Positions 1 through 8,285 are shown, counted from the first letter of the stretch. The stretch is DNA of 64,000 bases from Salinibacterium sp. G-O1 (GCF_030063305.1 NZ_JASISV010000001.1:806001-870000), one strand, 5' to 3'. Notes: a model not told the origin generated them from the sequence alone. Translations and numbers: made by a program.

Positions 1-774
1 GCCCGTCCCGGTTGCAGAAACAATAAGTGCTCTGCTCTTGCCTGTTTCGCGCACTCGCGCAATCGCCGTAAGCGCTTCTGTTTGCATCGCATTGGGCACA
101 ATTTCCGTAGCTGGGGGCTCCGGGGCGCTGAGAGATTCGCGTCGAGCCCGATGCCGGGCAGTGTGCCGATTCGTTGTGACCGGAGGTGTGAATCGCGTGG
201 CGTAGTCGTCGATCCACTGCTGCGTAAGTGGGCTGGATTGATCGAGTCCCTCATCAAGGAGGTTCGTGAACTGCTCCGCGAGATCGCTATCCCGCGAGGC
301 AGAAACGCGTAAGTTCCATTCGTGATTGCGGGTAATTGCCCCGGCGGTCAAGTTCGCACTGCCGAGGATGGCGGTGACGCTTTGCGGGCGGTGAAAGACG
401 TATCCTTTCGCGTGGAACGCCGGGTCCGAATGCATCCGAACGTCCACACCCAGCCGATTAAGGTTCAGCAGTTCCGCGAGCGCCTGGGGCGAATTGAAAC
501 CTAGATAGTCAGACGTAATGATCCGACCGACCCCGGCGAAGTCGATCAAATCCTGCTTCAGCAGCGCGATCGCCGCCGTTGAGACGAACGCCACCGAAAA
601 CGTGAACGACGAGGCGTGTTTGAGCTCGTAGCGTAGGGCTCGTAGCACTGAGTCATTGGCAGAGTTCAACACGAGGTTGGGTTGAAACTCCCGCGGCGAG
701 TGCACGCTCTTGTCGAGATATCCGAAGCCGATGTCTCGCCCGAAGGGCTCGAGATCGTTGAGATCGACGGTCAC
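1..774 (-). CDS. PLD-nuclease/SF2 helicase, N-terminal part (runs off window)
   Basis: The gene starts at a GTG that overlaps the stop of the Nudix gene (GTGA) and leaves the window after 258 codons, so only its N-terminus is seen. Residues about 40-160 read as a phospholipase D-like nuclease domain: an HxK pair (H121, K123) followed by a GSAN motif ending at N141. A Q-motif-like Q231 precedes SATGTG (253-258), the beginning of a Walker A loop, so a DEAD/DEAH helicase core should follow. Proteins of this order (PLDc, SF2 helicase, often DUF3427) are known as restriction-like or defence-associated helicases. Coupling to a Nudix gene and a NERD-helicase gene supports a nucleic-acid-processing cassette. 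The helicase and any DUF3427 domain are inferred, not seen. Confidence 0.8.
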   Translation of the reverse strand, partial: MTVDLNDLEPFGRDIGFGYLDKSVHSPREFQPNLVLNSANDSVLRALRYELKHASSFTFSVAFVSTAAIALLKQDLIDFAGVGRIITSDYLGFNSPQALAELLNLNRLGVDVRMHSDPAFHAKGYVFHRPQSVTAILGSANLTAGAITRNHEWNLRVSASRDSDLAEQFTNLLDEGLDQSSPLTQQWIDDYATRFTPPVTTNRHTARHRARRESLSAPEPPATEIVPNAMQTEALTAIARVRETGKSRALIVSATGTG

Positions 775-1172
775 AGGGAATTGAACTTGAGCTCGATAGC
801 CTCGACGGCAGGGAGGTCGGCGGGTGCCCATTCCAGGGAACGAAGTTGGGGCGGCAGTAGCCAGACCATATCCTCGTGTTCCGAAAGCTCGGGATCGCCT
901 TCCTCCAACTCGCAGTAGAAAGTCGTGAGCGTCACGATCCCAAAGTCATATTCGTGGGTTGTGACGGCGACTTCCTCCCCGACAGCTACCGTGCAACCAA
1001 GCTCTTCCACGATCTCGCGCTGGAGGGCCTCACAAGGTGATTCGCCCACCTCAATTTTTCCGCCGGGGAACTCCCACATCCCTGCAAGGGCACCGGCTTG
1101 GCCGCGTTGAGCGCAGAGGATCCGACCGTCGCGCACAACTACCGCTCCGACGACGTCAATCTGCTTTTTCAC
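771..1172 (-). CDS. MutT-like Nudix hydrolase
   Basis: A 133-residue protein with a full Nudix box (GGKIEVGES followed by REIVEEL), which hydrolyses nucleoside diphosphates linked to another moiety. The closest function is MutT-like (d)NTP pyrophosphohydrolysis. The start is placed at a GTG because AAAGGAG lies 6 nt upstream; an upstream ATG would add 19 residues without a clear ribosome site. It is the middle gene of a three-gene operon, 94 nt after the NERD-UvrD gene and overlapping the PLD-helicase start by 4 nt. Nudix domains recur beside or fused to PLD/SF2 helicases, so its job may lie in that system rather than in general nucleotide-pool cleaning. The substrate cannot be told from sequence. 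Confidence 0.88.
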   Translation of the reverse strand: MKKQIDVVGAVVVRDGRILCAQRGQAGALAGMWEFPGGKIEVGESPCEALQREIVEELGCTVAVGEEVAVTTHEYDFGIVTLTTFYCELEEGDPELSEHEDMVWLLPPQLRSLEWAPADLPAVEAIELKFNSL

Positions 1173-1266
1173 GTGGCTCCTTTTTGCATATGAGGGCAGG
1201 GCGAGAAACATGGCCTGTTCTCCGGCCAAGACTATTGGGGGTCACGCGAATAGCCAGTGAACCGCG

Positions 1267-3333
1267 CTAGGCCACCCCCACCCACAGTCCATCCCGCGCT
1301 CGCGTCATCGCGACATACAGTTCTCGCCGATCGAGCTCGCGCTTCTCGAAGTCCGAGGTGTCCACGTTGCCGGTGGCTGCGTCGAGAAGATGTCTTGCTG
1401 TGCGCACGACCAGTACCTGCTTGAACTCCAGACCTTTGGCGCGTTTGATGGTACCCACCTTCACCGCGTCGCTGGATCGTCCGGTGTACTCGAGAAGGTC
1501 GATTGACCGCACCCCTGCGGCGGCGAGGGCCTTCGACATCTCCTGCGCGACCCAGTTGGTTGCGGCCAGTACTCCGATATCTCCGGGGGATGTGCCCGAG
1601 TCGATCAGGTGGCGAACATGCTGCACGACCGAAACGTCGTGGAGTGACCGTGATACGAAGTGGTTAATCGATGGCGTTGCGCCATGACGAACGATTTCAC
1701 CGTGCTTATCGCCAATGGAGCTGGCGCCCTCAATGTCCAGAAATTCATCACCGGCCACGAGGCTCGCTGCGAACTCCACAATCTCGCAGGTGTTGCGGTA
1801 ATTCTTCGTCATGATGACGCCGCGACCAGCGATGGAGACGTTCGCCTCCGCCAGCGTGAACCCACCCGGGTAGATAGTTTGTTGCCCGTCGCCGATGAGA
1901 TTCAGGCCGTCTGGCCGGTCCCCGACAATGGAATGAAGCATCCGGATCATCGCGCATGTTAGATCTTGTGCTTCGTCGATCACGATCGCGCTGTATCCCT
2001 CGAGCGGGCGTGCCTTCAGGGATTGTTCAGCGAGAAGTATCACGTCGGCGAAATCGTGGATATCGCGCGAGCGTAGTTCGGCGGTGTAGGCGCAATATAG
2101 GTCCCACACCGCGATGCGGTGCGGTGTGGTGAGCCTCTTCCGGCGGCCCACCCTGGCGAGGCCTGCATACTGCTCGAAGTCGGTCAGCCCACGGCCCTTA
2201 AGGACGCTGACGATCTCCTCTTTCCAGTAGTCCACGTCCTTATCCAGCCGAGCGAGTTCGCTCTTCAGGCCAACGGATCGCCAGGCGCTCGCAAACGCCA
2301 GATCCGCCTTCTTCCCATCGACGTTGACCTTGACGCCCCTGCTCCGCAGTAGTTTCAGTGCGAACCCGTGGATGCCTGAGAACTCGATACGGTCGGCAAC
2401 CTCCGGGGCCATCCGCTCGGTAAGCGAGTTCAAAACGGCCGGCAGGGTCTTCACGAAAGTCGTGACCAACACCTTGCCCGGTCTGGTGCGAGCGATGAAG
2501 GCAGCGCGGTGAAGGCCCACCACCGTTTTCCCGGTGCCGGCTGCTCCCCGAATTCGGGATGGCCCGTTGAATGATCGGCGGGCCAGCCGAGCCTGGTCAG
2601 GGTGAAGGAACGCCATCCATTCTTCAATCGGCTTCGCCAGAATTCCCGCGAGGAGCGCATTCTCGATACTTTCGACGGTGATGAGGGCGTCGTCGAGGCT
2701 GATCGGGATCACCGGCGCGGAGAGCGTTGTTTCGAACGGCTGCTCGCGGGTGACGTAGAGCGGGAAGTGACTCTCGACTGCAGCCAGTGCAGCGTCGACC
2801 TGGGACGAGCTCAGACGACCGCCGCGTTTGAGGAAAAAGCTCGGCGCGGCATCCTCCCCGATCAGATCCACGCCGCCGACGCGGCCCTGGATGCCTCGCT
2901 TGTTCATGAAGACGGCGACGGTGCGCACCTCGCCAGCGGGAAGTCCCACCTCGGCGAGAGCGGCCTCGACACCGGGCGCGAGGCTGGCGATGTTGTCAAA
3001 GCGGTCCGTGACGTCAGCCTGCCCCTGAAACACTCGATCGGATTGCACCGAGACATCCGTCCATGATTTTGCGTCGACCACGAACACGCCGGAGGGTCCA
3101 ACCAGCACGAAGTCGACCTGCGCTCGGGTCGAGCCTGGCCACGACCGATCGGTCAGTAGATGAAAACCCTGGTCTTCGAGCGGCGTGAGCATCTCTCCGA
3201 GACGCCTCTCCGTGGATGCCGCAGCCATATAGTTGCGGTGCATCTCACGGGCCTTCGACGCCTGAAATTCGTACTGCTCAGCTTCGAGGCGGTAGCGTGC
3301 AGCCTCGGTGACAGCAGAATGACCTGCAGACAT
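1267..3333 (-). CDS. NERD nuclease-UvrD/Rep-like helicase fusion
   Basis: A 688-residue protein. The N-terminal ~150 residues carry a NERD (nuclease-related) domain: an ERRLGEML helix, then AQVDFVLVGPSGVFVVDAKSW with the D-x-K of a PD-(D/E)xK-type nuclease. The rest is a superfamily 1A helicase: Walker A GAAGTGKT near residue 265, VIDEAQDL as motif II, and a C-terminal half ending VAMTRARDGLWVG (motif VI). The expected activity is ATP-driven 3'-5' DNA unwinding with an attached nuclease. ATG start preceded by GGGGGAG. It heads the operon that continues with the Nudix and PLD-helicase genes. NERD-helicases occur in repair and antiphage settings; which applies here is an inference. Confidence 0.88.
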   Translation of the reverse strand: MSAGHSAVTEAARYRLEAEQYEFQASKAREMHRNYMAAASTERRLGEMLTPLEDQGFHLLTDRSWPGSTRAQVDFVLVGPSGVFVVDAKSWTDVSVQSDRVFQGQADVTDRFDNIASLAPGVEAALAEVGLPAGEVRTVAVFMNKRGIQGRVGGVDLIGEDAAPSFFLKRGGRLSSSQVDAALAAVESHFPLYVTREQPFETTLSAPVIPISLDDALITVESIENALLAGILAKPIEEWMAFLHPDQARLARRSFNGPSRIRGAAGTGKTVVGLHRAAFIARTRPGKVLVTTFVKTLPAVLNSLTERMAPEVADRIEFSGIHGFALKLLRSRGVKVNVDGKKADLAFASAWRSVGLKSELARLDKDVDYWKEEIVSVLKGRGLTDFEQYAGLARVGRRKRLTTPHRIAVWDLYCAYTAELRSRDIHDFADVILLAEQSLKARPLEGYSAIVIDEAQDLTCAMIRMLHSIVGDRPDGLNLIGDGQQTIYPGGFTLAEANVSIAGRGVIMTKNYRNTCEIVEFAASLVAGDEFLDIEGASSIGDKHGEIVRHGATPSINHFVSRSLHDVSVVQHVRHLIDSGTSPGDIGVLAATNWVAQEMSKALAAAGVRSIDLLEYTGRSSDAVKVGTIKRAKGLEFKQVLVVRTARHLLDAATGNVDTSDFEKRELDRRELYVAMTRARDGLWVGVA

Positions 3334-3482
3334 GTGTTCTCCCCCGAGAGTAGGCAGCCGAAACGCCGCCTTAGCTGCGACGCTACCGCGACGTTTACGT
3401 GAGAGATAGTCGCCTCTTCGGGGGTGCTTGGGGCTCGCGTCCGGCGAGCGCGCCCGTTTGGCGCGAGGGCGGCTGTGCGCAC

Positions 3483-3540
3483 GGGCGCGCTCGCGCCCAG
3501 GGGGCGCGGTGGACGAGCCGAGGGGGCGCCGAGGGGGCGC
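3483..3540. repeat. GC-rich palindrome plus AGGGGGCGC repeats
   Basis: The 221-nt gap between the NERD-helicase start and the RecQ-like stop holds a perfect palindrome (GGGCGCG-CT-CGCGCCC, 3483-3498), then three copies of AGGGGGCGC starting at 3499, 3521 and 3532. The palindrome could end transcription of the RecQ-like gene, but no T-tract follows. The G-runs are also compatible with G-quadruplex formation. No credible gene lies here. Confidence 0.5.
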
Positions 3541-3554
3541 GGTGGGCGCCCCGG

Positions 3555-5630
3555 CTACCGCAGCGCCAGCGTGAACGGCAGCACGCCGCCCGCACCCGCG
3601 CGCAGCAGCGTCCGTGATGCGACGGTCAGCGTCCAGCGGCTGTCGGCCAGGTCATCCACCAGGAGTACCGGCCCGGCGGGAAGCGCGAACGGCACCGTGA
3701 AGGCGTCGAACACCTGCGCCAGGCGGAACGCGCTGTTGCCGCCCGGCCCACCCTGAGGGGCGGCGGCGTACTCGAGCGAGCCGAGGTAGTCCAAACGGCC
3801 GGCGGCGGCAAGGCCGCGGGCGACCGAGTCTATGAGCTGCGGATGGCTGCGCGACGGCATCGCCACGACGCCGACCGGGCGCTCGGCCCAGCCCCAGTCC
3901 GCGAGCACGCGCACGCACGCGGCGAGCATCGCGGGGGATGCGGGCGCATCCGGGGCATCGACGGCGAACACCGAGCGCAGCGTGCCGCCCCAGCCGAGGT
4001 CGGTGAGACGGGCGAGCGCCCGGCCCTCCAGCATCCGCTCGGCGGGCGGGATGTTGCCGCGGGCGACCGCGGATCCGGTGGGCCACTGCGCGCGCGGGTC
4101 GATCGGCACCCCGACACGGTCAAGCGACGACGCGGCCTGCGCCGTGGCATCCACCCCGAGATCTGACGCGAACCACGCGCCCGCGCAGTTGTCGCAGCGC
4201 CCGCACGGGGTGGCGGTCTCGTCGTCGAGGGAGCGCTGCAGAAACTCCATGCGGCAACCGGATGCCCCGGCCGGAAGGTTCTCGTAGTCGAGCATGTGCT
4301 GCTGCTCGGCCTTGCGTTCCGTGGCGATGTTCTCGTAGCGCTCGCGGTCGTACGTCCACGGGCGGCCGGTGGACACCCATCCGCCCTGCACCTTCTGCAC
4401 GGCCCCGTCGACGTCGAGCACCTTCAGCAGCAGCTCGAGCGGGGTGCGCTTGATGTTGACGCGCGCCTCCAGCGCCGGGGTGCTGAGTGGCTGGTCGCTG
4501 AGCTCGGCGAGCACCGCCTCCGCCCGCTCCTGGCTGGGCATGGATGCCGTGGCGAAGTAGTGCCAGATCGCCTCGTCCTCCGGGCCGGGCAGAAGCAAGA
4601 CGTCGGCGTTCTCTGTCGCGCGGCCGGCACGGCCCACTTGCTGGTAGTACGCAACCGGAGAGGATGGAGCGCCCAAATGCAGCACAAACCCGAGGTCGGG
4701 CTTGTCGAAACCCATGCCCAGCGCGCTGGTGGCGACCAGCGCCTTGACCTCGTTGCGCTTGAGCGCCTGCTCGGCGTCCTGGCGCTCGGCGGTGTCGGTC
4801 TGGCCGGTGTACGCGCGCACGTCGTGGCCCGCATCGCGCAGCAGCCGCGCAGTGTCCTCGGCGGCGCTGACGGTGAGCGTGTAGATGATGCCGCTGCCGG
4901 GCAGGTCGCCGAGGTAGGTCAGCAGCCACGCCAGGCGCGCGGCGGCGTCCGGCAGCCGCAGCACCCCGAGCCGCAGTGAGCGGCGGGCGAGCGGGCCGCG
5001 GATCGTGCGCACGGTGTCGGAGGAGCCCAGCTGCGCCGCGACATCCGCCACCACGCGCGAGTTCGCGGTCGCCGTCGTTGCGAGCACCGGCACTCCGGCG
5101 GGTAGCTCCGCGATCAGGTCGCGTAGCCGGCGGTAGTCGGGCCTAAAGTCGTGACCCCAGTCGCTGATGCAGTGCGCCTCATCGACCACGAGCATGCCCG
5201 TACGCCCGACGAGTGCTGGTAACTGCGTTTCACGAAACGCGGGATTGTTGAGCCGCTCCGGGCTGACGAGCAGCACATCCACCGAGTCATCCCGAAGCCG
5301 TTGCTGAATCTCGGCCCACTCGTGCGGGTTGGTCGAGTTGATCGCCACCGCGCGCACGCCCGCTCGGGATGCCGCGGCGATCTGATCGCGCATGAGCGCC
5401 AGCAGCGGCGACACCAGGATCGTCGGCCCCGCCCCGCGCTGGCGCAGCAACAGGGTCGCCACGAAGTAGACCGCGGACTTGCCCCATCCGGTGCGCTGCA
5501 CCACGAGGGCACGGCTCGCATCGTCGACGAGTGCGCTGATCGCCTCGAACTGCCCCTCGTGAAAGTCGGCGTCGTCGCGCCCGACCAGGGTGCGCAGGAT
5601 GGCCAGGGCAGCGGTTCGCGTATCGGTCAC
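3555..5630 (-). CDS. RecQ-like DNA helicase with C-terminal phosphoribosyltransferase-like domain
   Basis: A 691-residue SF2 helicase. Walker A is TGWGKS (residues about 47-52), motif II is DEAH (150-153) followed by CISDWGHDFRP as in RecQ, and motif VI includes QQVGRAGR. A RecQ-type zinc-binding cluster ends in CGRCDNC. The last ~60 residues (PVLLVDDLADSRWTL) match a PRPP-binding loop, a tail often found on actinobacterial RecQ-like proteins. The start is the GTG at 5630, because the upstream extension is low-complexity and overlaps the nuclease gene. The gene follows the thermonuclease by 37 nt, so co-transcription is likely. It should unwind recombination or stalled-fork intermediates; the role of the PRTase-like tail is unknown. 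Confidence 0.9.
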   Translation of the reverse strand: MTDTRTAALAILRTLVGRDDADFHEGQFEAISALVDDASRALVVQRTGWGKSAVYFVATLLLRQRGAGPTILVSPLLALMRDQIAAASRAGVRAVAINSTNPHEWAEIQQRLRDDSVDVLLVSPERLNNPAFRETQLPALVGRTGMLVVDEAHCISDWGHDFRPDYRRLRDLIAELPAGVPVLATTATANSRVVADVAAQLGSSDTVRTIRGPLARRSLRLGVLRLPDAAARLAWLLTYLGDLPGSGIIYTLTVSAAEDTARLLRDAGHDVRAYTGQTDTAERQDAEQALKRNEVKALVATSALGMGFDKPDLGFVLHLGAPSSPVAYYQQVGRAGRATENADVLLLPGPEDEAIWHYFATASMPSQERAEAVLAELSDQPLSTPALEARVNIKRTPLELLLKVLDVDGAVQKVQGGWVSTGRPWTYDRERYENIATERKAEQQHMLDYENLPAGASGCRMEFLQRSLDDETATPCGRCDNCAGAWFASDLGVDATAQAASSLDRVGVPIDPRAQWPTGSAVARGNIPPAERMLEGRALARLTDLGWGGTLRSVFAVDAPDAPASPAMLAACVRVLADWGWAERPVGVVAMPSRSHPQLIDSVARGLAAAGRLDYLGSLEYAAAPQGGPGGNSAFRLAQVFDAFTVPFALPAGPVLLVDDLADSRWTLTVASRTLLRAGAGGVLPFTLALR

Positions 5631-5667
5631 ACCCCAGTGTTGCAGGGGCGTGAGACAGCGGCGTCGC

Positions 5668-6228
5668 TCAGCAGGCTCCCCACATGCCGGCTCCGGCGTC
5701 GATTGCGGCGCGTTCGGTCGCCTCGATCTCGGCCTGGAAGAGCAGGTTGGGGCTGTACATCTCGACCTCGGCGGCGCCCTGCCTGAGCAGTTCGAGATTG
5801 ATGTTCGTCGCGTCATCCGTGTAGATAAACAGCAACGACCGACCGTATTGGTCCAGCGGCTCAAGGTCGGGGAGAACCCAGACGTGAGTGCCCTCGGGGA
5901 GGAGTTGTCGCAGCAGGGCGGTGGATTCGTCGCCGTAGCACTCGAGCCTGTCGCCGATCTCGGGAGTGTTGATGCCGAGCATCCTCACCTTGCGACCGTC
6001 GGTGAGGAAAAGGGTGTCGCCGTCGTGCACATACTCCACGGTCGCCTCGGTGGCGCCGCTCGGGATGCCACCCGCCGCCGTCTCGGCGACGGGCGCGGTG
6101 CTCGGCTGGGGTGACGTCCCGGGTGTACCGGTCTCGCCAACGCCCGTGAAACGGCCGATCAGCACCGCGACGACAATCGCGACGAGGGTGAGCAGGACGA
6201 GAACTCCTGGGTGGAAACGTCGGGGCAT
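5668..6228 (-). CDS. Membrane-anchored thermonuclease (SNase-like)
   Basis: A 186-residue protein with an N-terminal transmembrane segment (about residues 9-25) and a Pro/Thr/Ser-rich linker to residue ~55. A staphylococcal-nuclease-like domain follows, with the landmarks DGDT, RMLGINTPE (catalytic Arg and the region around it) and DQYGRSL. It should act outside the membrane as a calcium-dependent DNase/RNase. ATG start with a CAGACT -10-like hexamer 6 nt upstream, suggesting a leaderless transcript. It is divergent from the AhpD-like gene and lies 37 nt before the RecQ-like gene. Confidence 0.87.
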   Translation of the reverse strand: MPRRFHPGVLVLLTLVAIVVAVLIGRFTGVGETGTPGTSPQPSTAPVAETAAGGIPSGATEATVEYVHDGDTLFLTDGRKVRMLGINTPEIGDRLECYGDESTALLRQLLPEGTHVWVLPDLEPLDQYGRSLLFIYTDDATNINLELLRQGAAEVEMYSPNLLFQAEIEATERAAIDAGAGMWGAC

Positions 6229-6234
6229 GCCACG

Positions 6235-6240
6235 AGTCTG
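6235..6240 (-). promoter_or_regulatory. -10 element of thermonuclease gene (leaderless)
   Basis: CAGACT on the minus strand, 6 nt before the ATG at 6228. This is the spacing of a leaderless promoter. Confidence 0.4.
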
Positions 6241-6278
6241 ACAGGTCGAACCGGGCGGGCCGGCCCACAGAAGTGTCG

Positions 6279-6284
6279 CATGAT
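6279..6284 (+). promoter_or_regulatory. -10 element of AhpD-like gene (leaderless)
   Basis: CATGAT lies 7 nt before the ATG at 6292. The absence of a good ribosome-binding site and the position favour a leaderless start at 6292 over the ATG codons just upstream. Confidence 0.38.
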
Positions 6285-6291
6285 GGCAGGT

Positions 6292-6819
6292 ATGAGCACG
6301 AGTGCGTACCTCAGCCCGCCTCCCCGCATGCCCTTCTATCTGCGCTGGGGTTTGCGCATCGCGCAGCGTCGCACCGGCACAGCGCTGCTGCCGGCCCAAC
6401 TTCTGGCGTGGTATCCGAAGGCCGCCATCGGCTCGGCCGTTCTCGAATCGCTCGTTGCTCACGACGACGGTCGCCTCACCGATCGCACTCTCAAACTGGT
6501 GCGCATGGCGGTGTCGTTCGCGGTGTCGTGCCCGTTCTGTGTGGGGCTGAATTCCGAGGGCTGGGAGAAGCTGATGACGCCGGAGGAGCTCGCGGCGGTT
6601 CAGGGGCTCGCACCGCTCGACATCTTTAGCCCGCTGGAACGGATGGCGATCGAGTACGCGCGCCGGGCATCGGAGACGCCGCTCAACTTCACCCCGGAAT
6701 ATGGGGCCGAACTCACGGCGATGTTCTCGCCACGGGAGCTGGTCGTGCTCGCCACGACCTCCGCCCAGGTCAACTACTGGGCGCGGGTGATTCAGGGGCT
6801 CGGATGCCCGGCGGAGTGA
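6292..6819 (+). CDS. AhpD-like / carboxymuconolactone decarboxylase-family protein
   Basis: A 175-residue, mostly alpha-helical protein with a CxxC motif (SCPFCVGLNS) on a helix, followed about 100 residues later by a helix ending VNYWARVIQGLG. This is the AhpD-like fold of the carboxymuconolactone decarboxylase family, whose CxxC proteins act as peroxidase partners or disulfide reductases. The annotation stops at family level. Start chosen at ATG 6292 because of the -10-like hexamer 7 nt upstream; earlier ATGs would add a few residues. Confidence 0.82.
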   Translation: MSTSAYLSPPPRMPFYLRWGLRIAQRRTGTALLPAQLLAWYPKAAIGSAVLESLVAHDDGRLTDRTLKLVRMAVSFAVSCPFCVGLNSEGWEKLMTPEELAAVQGLAPLDIFSPLERMAIEYARRASETPLNFTPEYGAELTAMFSPRELVVLATTSAQVNYWARVIQGLGCPAE

Positions 6820-6881
6820 CGCCCTCCTCTCCTCCACAGGGCCCATTTTGAAAAGTTGTCGAGACACGCCGACGCTCCCTT

Positions 6882-6897
6882 TCGAACGTATGTTCGA
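6882..6897. promoter_or_regulatory. LexA (SOS) box upstream of HNH gene
   Basis: TCGAAC-GTAT-GTTCGA is a perfect match to the actinobacterial LexA consensus TCGAAC-N4-GTTCGA. It ends 17 nt before the start codon of the HNH gene, where LexA would block transcription. Induction by DNA damage is therefore predicted. Confidence 0.88.
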
Positions 6898-6914
6898 CGT
6901 GGGAAAATTGCTTT

Positions 6915-8285
6915 ATGACCCCCACCGACACCCTCACCGCAGCCTTCATGGCGGCGGTCGACGTGCTCGCGCGGGTGTCGAAGAACGCCGCAGACTATCG
7001 AGCGCTCGACGATTCGGCGTTGCTTGAGCTGAACCGTCTGGCCAGCATCCAGCGTCAATTGGTGGATGCCCATGCCGTCGTTCTGGCGGGGGAGATCGCT
7101 CACCGCTCAGCGCCCTCCCTCGGGCACAGCGGGCTCGCTCAACGTTCCGGTTACCGCACGCCGGAGGAGCTCATCCGCGTGTCCACCCGCTCGACCGCGC
7201 GCGAGGCGTCGACCGCAGTTCGGGTGGGGCGCATGGTGCGAGAGGCCACGGACTCGACCGAGCCCATCGAACCCTGGCTGCTCCCACTCTCGGAAGCGAT
7301 CACGGCCGGGTTGCTCCCGGTGGCGTCCGCCGACGCGATCCGCTCGGGTCTTGGCACGCCGAAAGGCGAGGTGACGCCATCGATGCTCGCCGACGCCGCC
7401 ACTCGACTCTGTGGCGAAGCGGCAACTCTCGACCCGGATCGACTCTTCCGTCGAGCTCGCGAACTGCGCGACCAGCTCGATGAACAGGGCATTGCCGACC
7501 GGGAGGCCGAACGCCGAGCCCGTCGCAGCCTCAAGGTCCGCACCCACGCCGATGGTTCGGGCGAACTGGTTTGGAGGTTCGATCCGGAGACTGCCGCTAT
7601 CGTCGTCGACCTCTACGACCGGGCCACCTCGCCGCGCCGTGGTGGACCTCGGTTCGTGGATGAAGAGCAGGCACAGAACATTGCTGACGACGATCGCACC
7701 ACCGAGCAGCTGGCATCCGACGTGTTCCTTCAACTGCTTCGGCAGGGGGCCGACGCCGACGACAGCCAGTTGCTCGGGTCTGGGGCTCCCTCCATCCGGG
7801 TGCTGGTGCACTCCGACGCCACGCATGGGTTCATCGAAGGGCAGGCCGACCCGATCTCCATCGAGTCGGTCGTGCGTCTCGCGTGCGCAGGCACAACGCT
7901 CACCATCCGAGTGGATTCCTCTGGCCAACCACTCGAGCTCGGCCGCAAGCAGCGCTTGCACAGTCCAGCGCAGCGGGTCGCGCTCGCCGCACGGGACGGT
8001 GGATGCAGATTCCCCGGCTGTGACCGGCCGCCATCCTGGACCGAGGCGCACCACATCCGACACTGGGATCGAGATCACGGCAGCACCTCCGTCAAAGATG
8101 GAATGCTGCTCTGCCGACATCACCACCTGCTGGTGCACAACAACGGCTGGGAGATCGAGCGAACAGGTGGCGAATATTGGTTGCTGCCTCCAGCGTCGGC
8201 GGGTGATGCCCGCGAGCGAATCCCGATGCCGACGAAGAGCCGCGCCATGCGTGAGCTGACCGAGCGCGGGCAGCGCGGTGCGTGA
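6915..8285 (+). CDS. HNH endonuclease domain protein, DUF222 / 13E12 family, SOS-regulated
   Basis: A 456-residue protein. The first ~300 residues are the helical DUF222 region of the 13E12 repeat family. The C-terminal part has the HNH signature: CRFPGCDRPPSWTEAHHI, then DGMLLCRHHHLLVH (the ββα-metal site with paired cysteines). It should bind and nick or cut DNA, but the target is unknown. A perfect LexA box lies just upstream, matching reports that some mycobacterial 13E12 genes belong to the SOS regulon. The last residues come from a 31-bp tandem duplication, and the stop codon lies inside the second copy. These genes are usually multicopy and may be selfish. Confidence 0.88.
   Translation: MTPTDTLTAAFMAAVDVLARVSKNAADYRALDDSALLELNRLASIQRQLVDAHAVVLAGEIAHRSAPSLGHSGLAQRSGYRTPEELIRVSTRSTAREASTAVRVGRMVREATDSTEPIEPWLLPLSEAITAGLLPVASADAIRSGLGTPKGEVTPSMLADAATRLCGEAATLDPDRLFRRARELRDQLDEQGIADREAERRARRSLKVRTHADGSGELVWRFDPETAAIVVDLYDRATSPRRGGPRFVDEEQAQNIADDDRTTEQLASDVFLQLLRQGADADDSQLLGSGAPSIRVLVHSDATHGFIEGQADPISIESVVRLACAGTTLTIRVDSSGQPLELGRKQRLHSPAQRVALAARDGGCRFPGCDRPPSWTEAHHIRHWDRDHGSTSVKDGMLLCRHHHLLVHNNGWEIERTGGEYWLLPPASAGDARERIPMPTKSRAMRELTERGQRGA

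Noticed and set aside
3399-3756. Plus-strand frames of 72-110 codons in the helicase gap
   Set aside because: Composition is dominated by Arg, Ala and Gly from the GC-rich repeats, with no ribosome site, and they overlap the RecQ-like gene.
5668-6867. Long N-terminal extension of the thermonuclease to 399 codons
   Set aside because: The extension overlaps the AhpD-like gene on the other strand and lacks similarity. ATG 6228 with its membrane segment and -10 element is the natural start.
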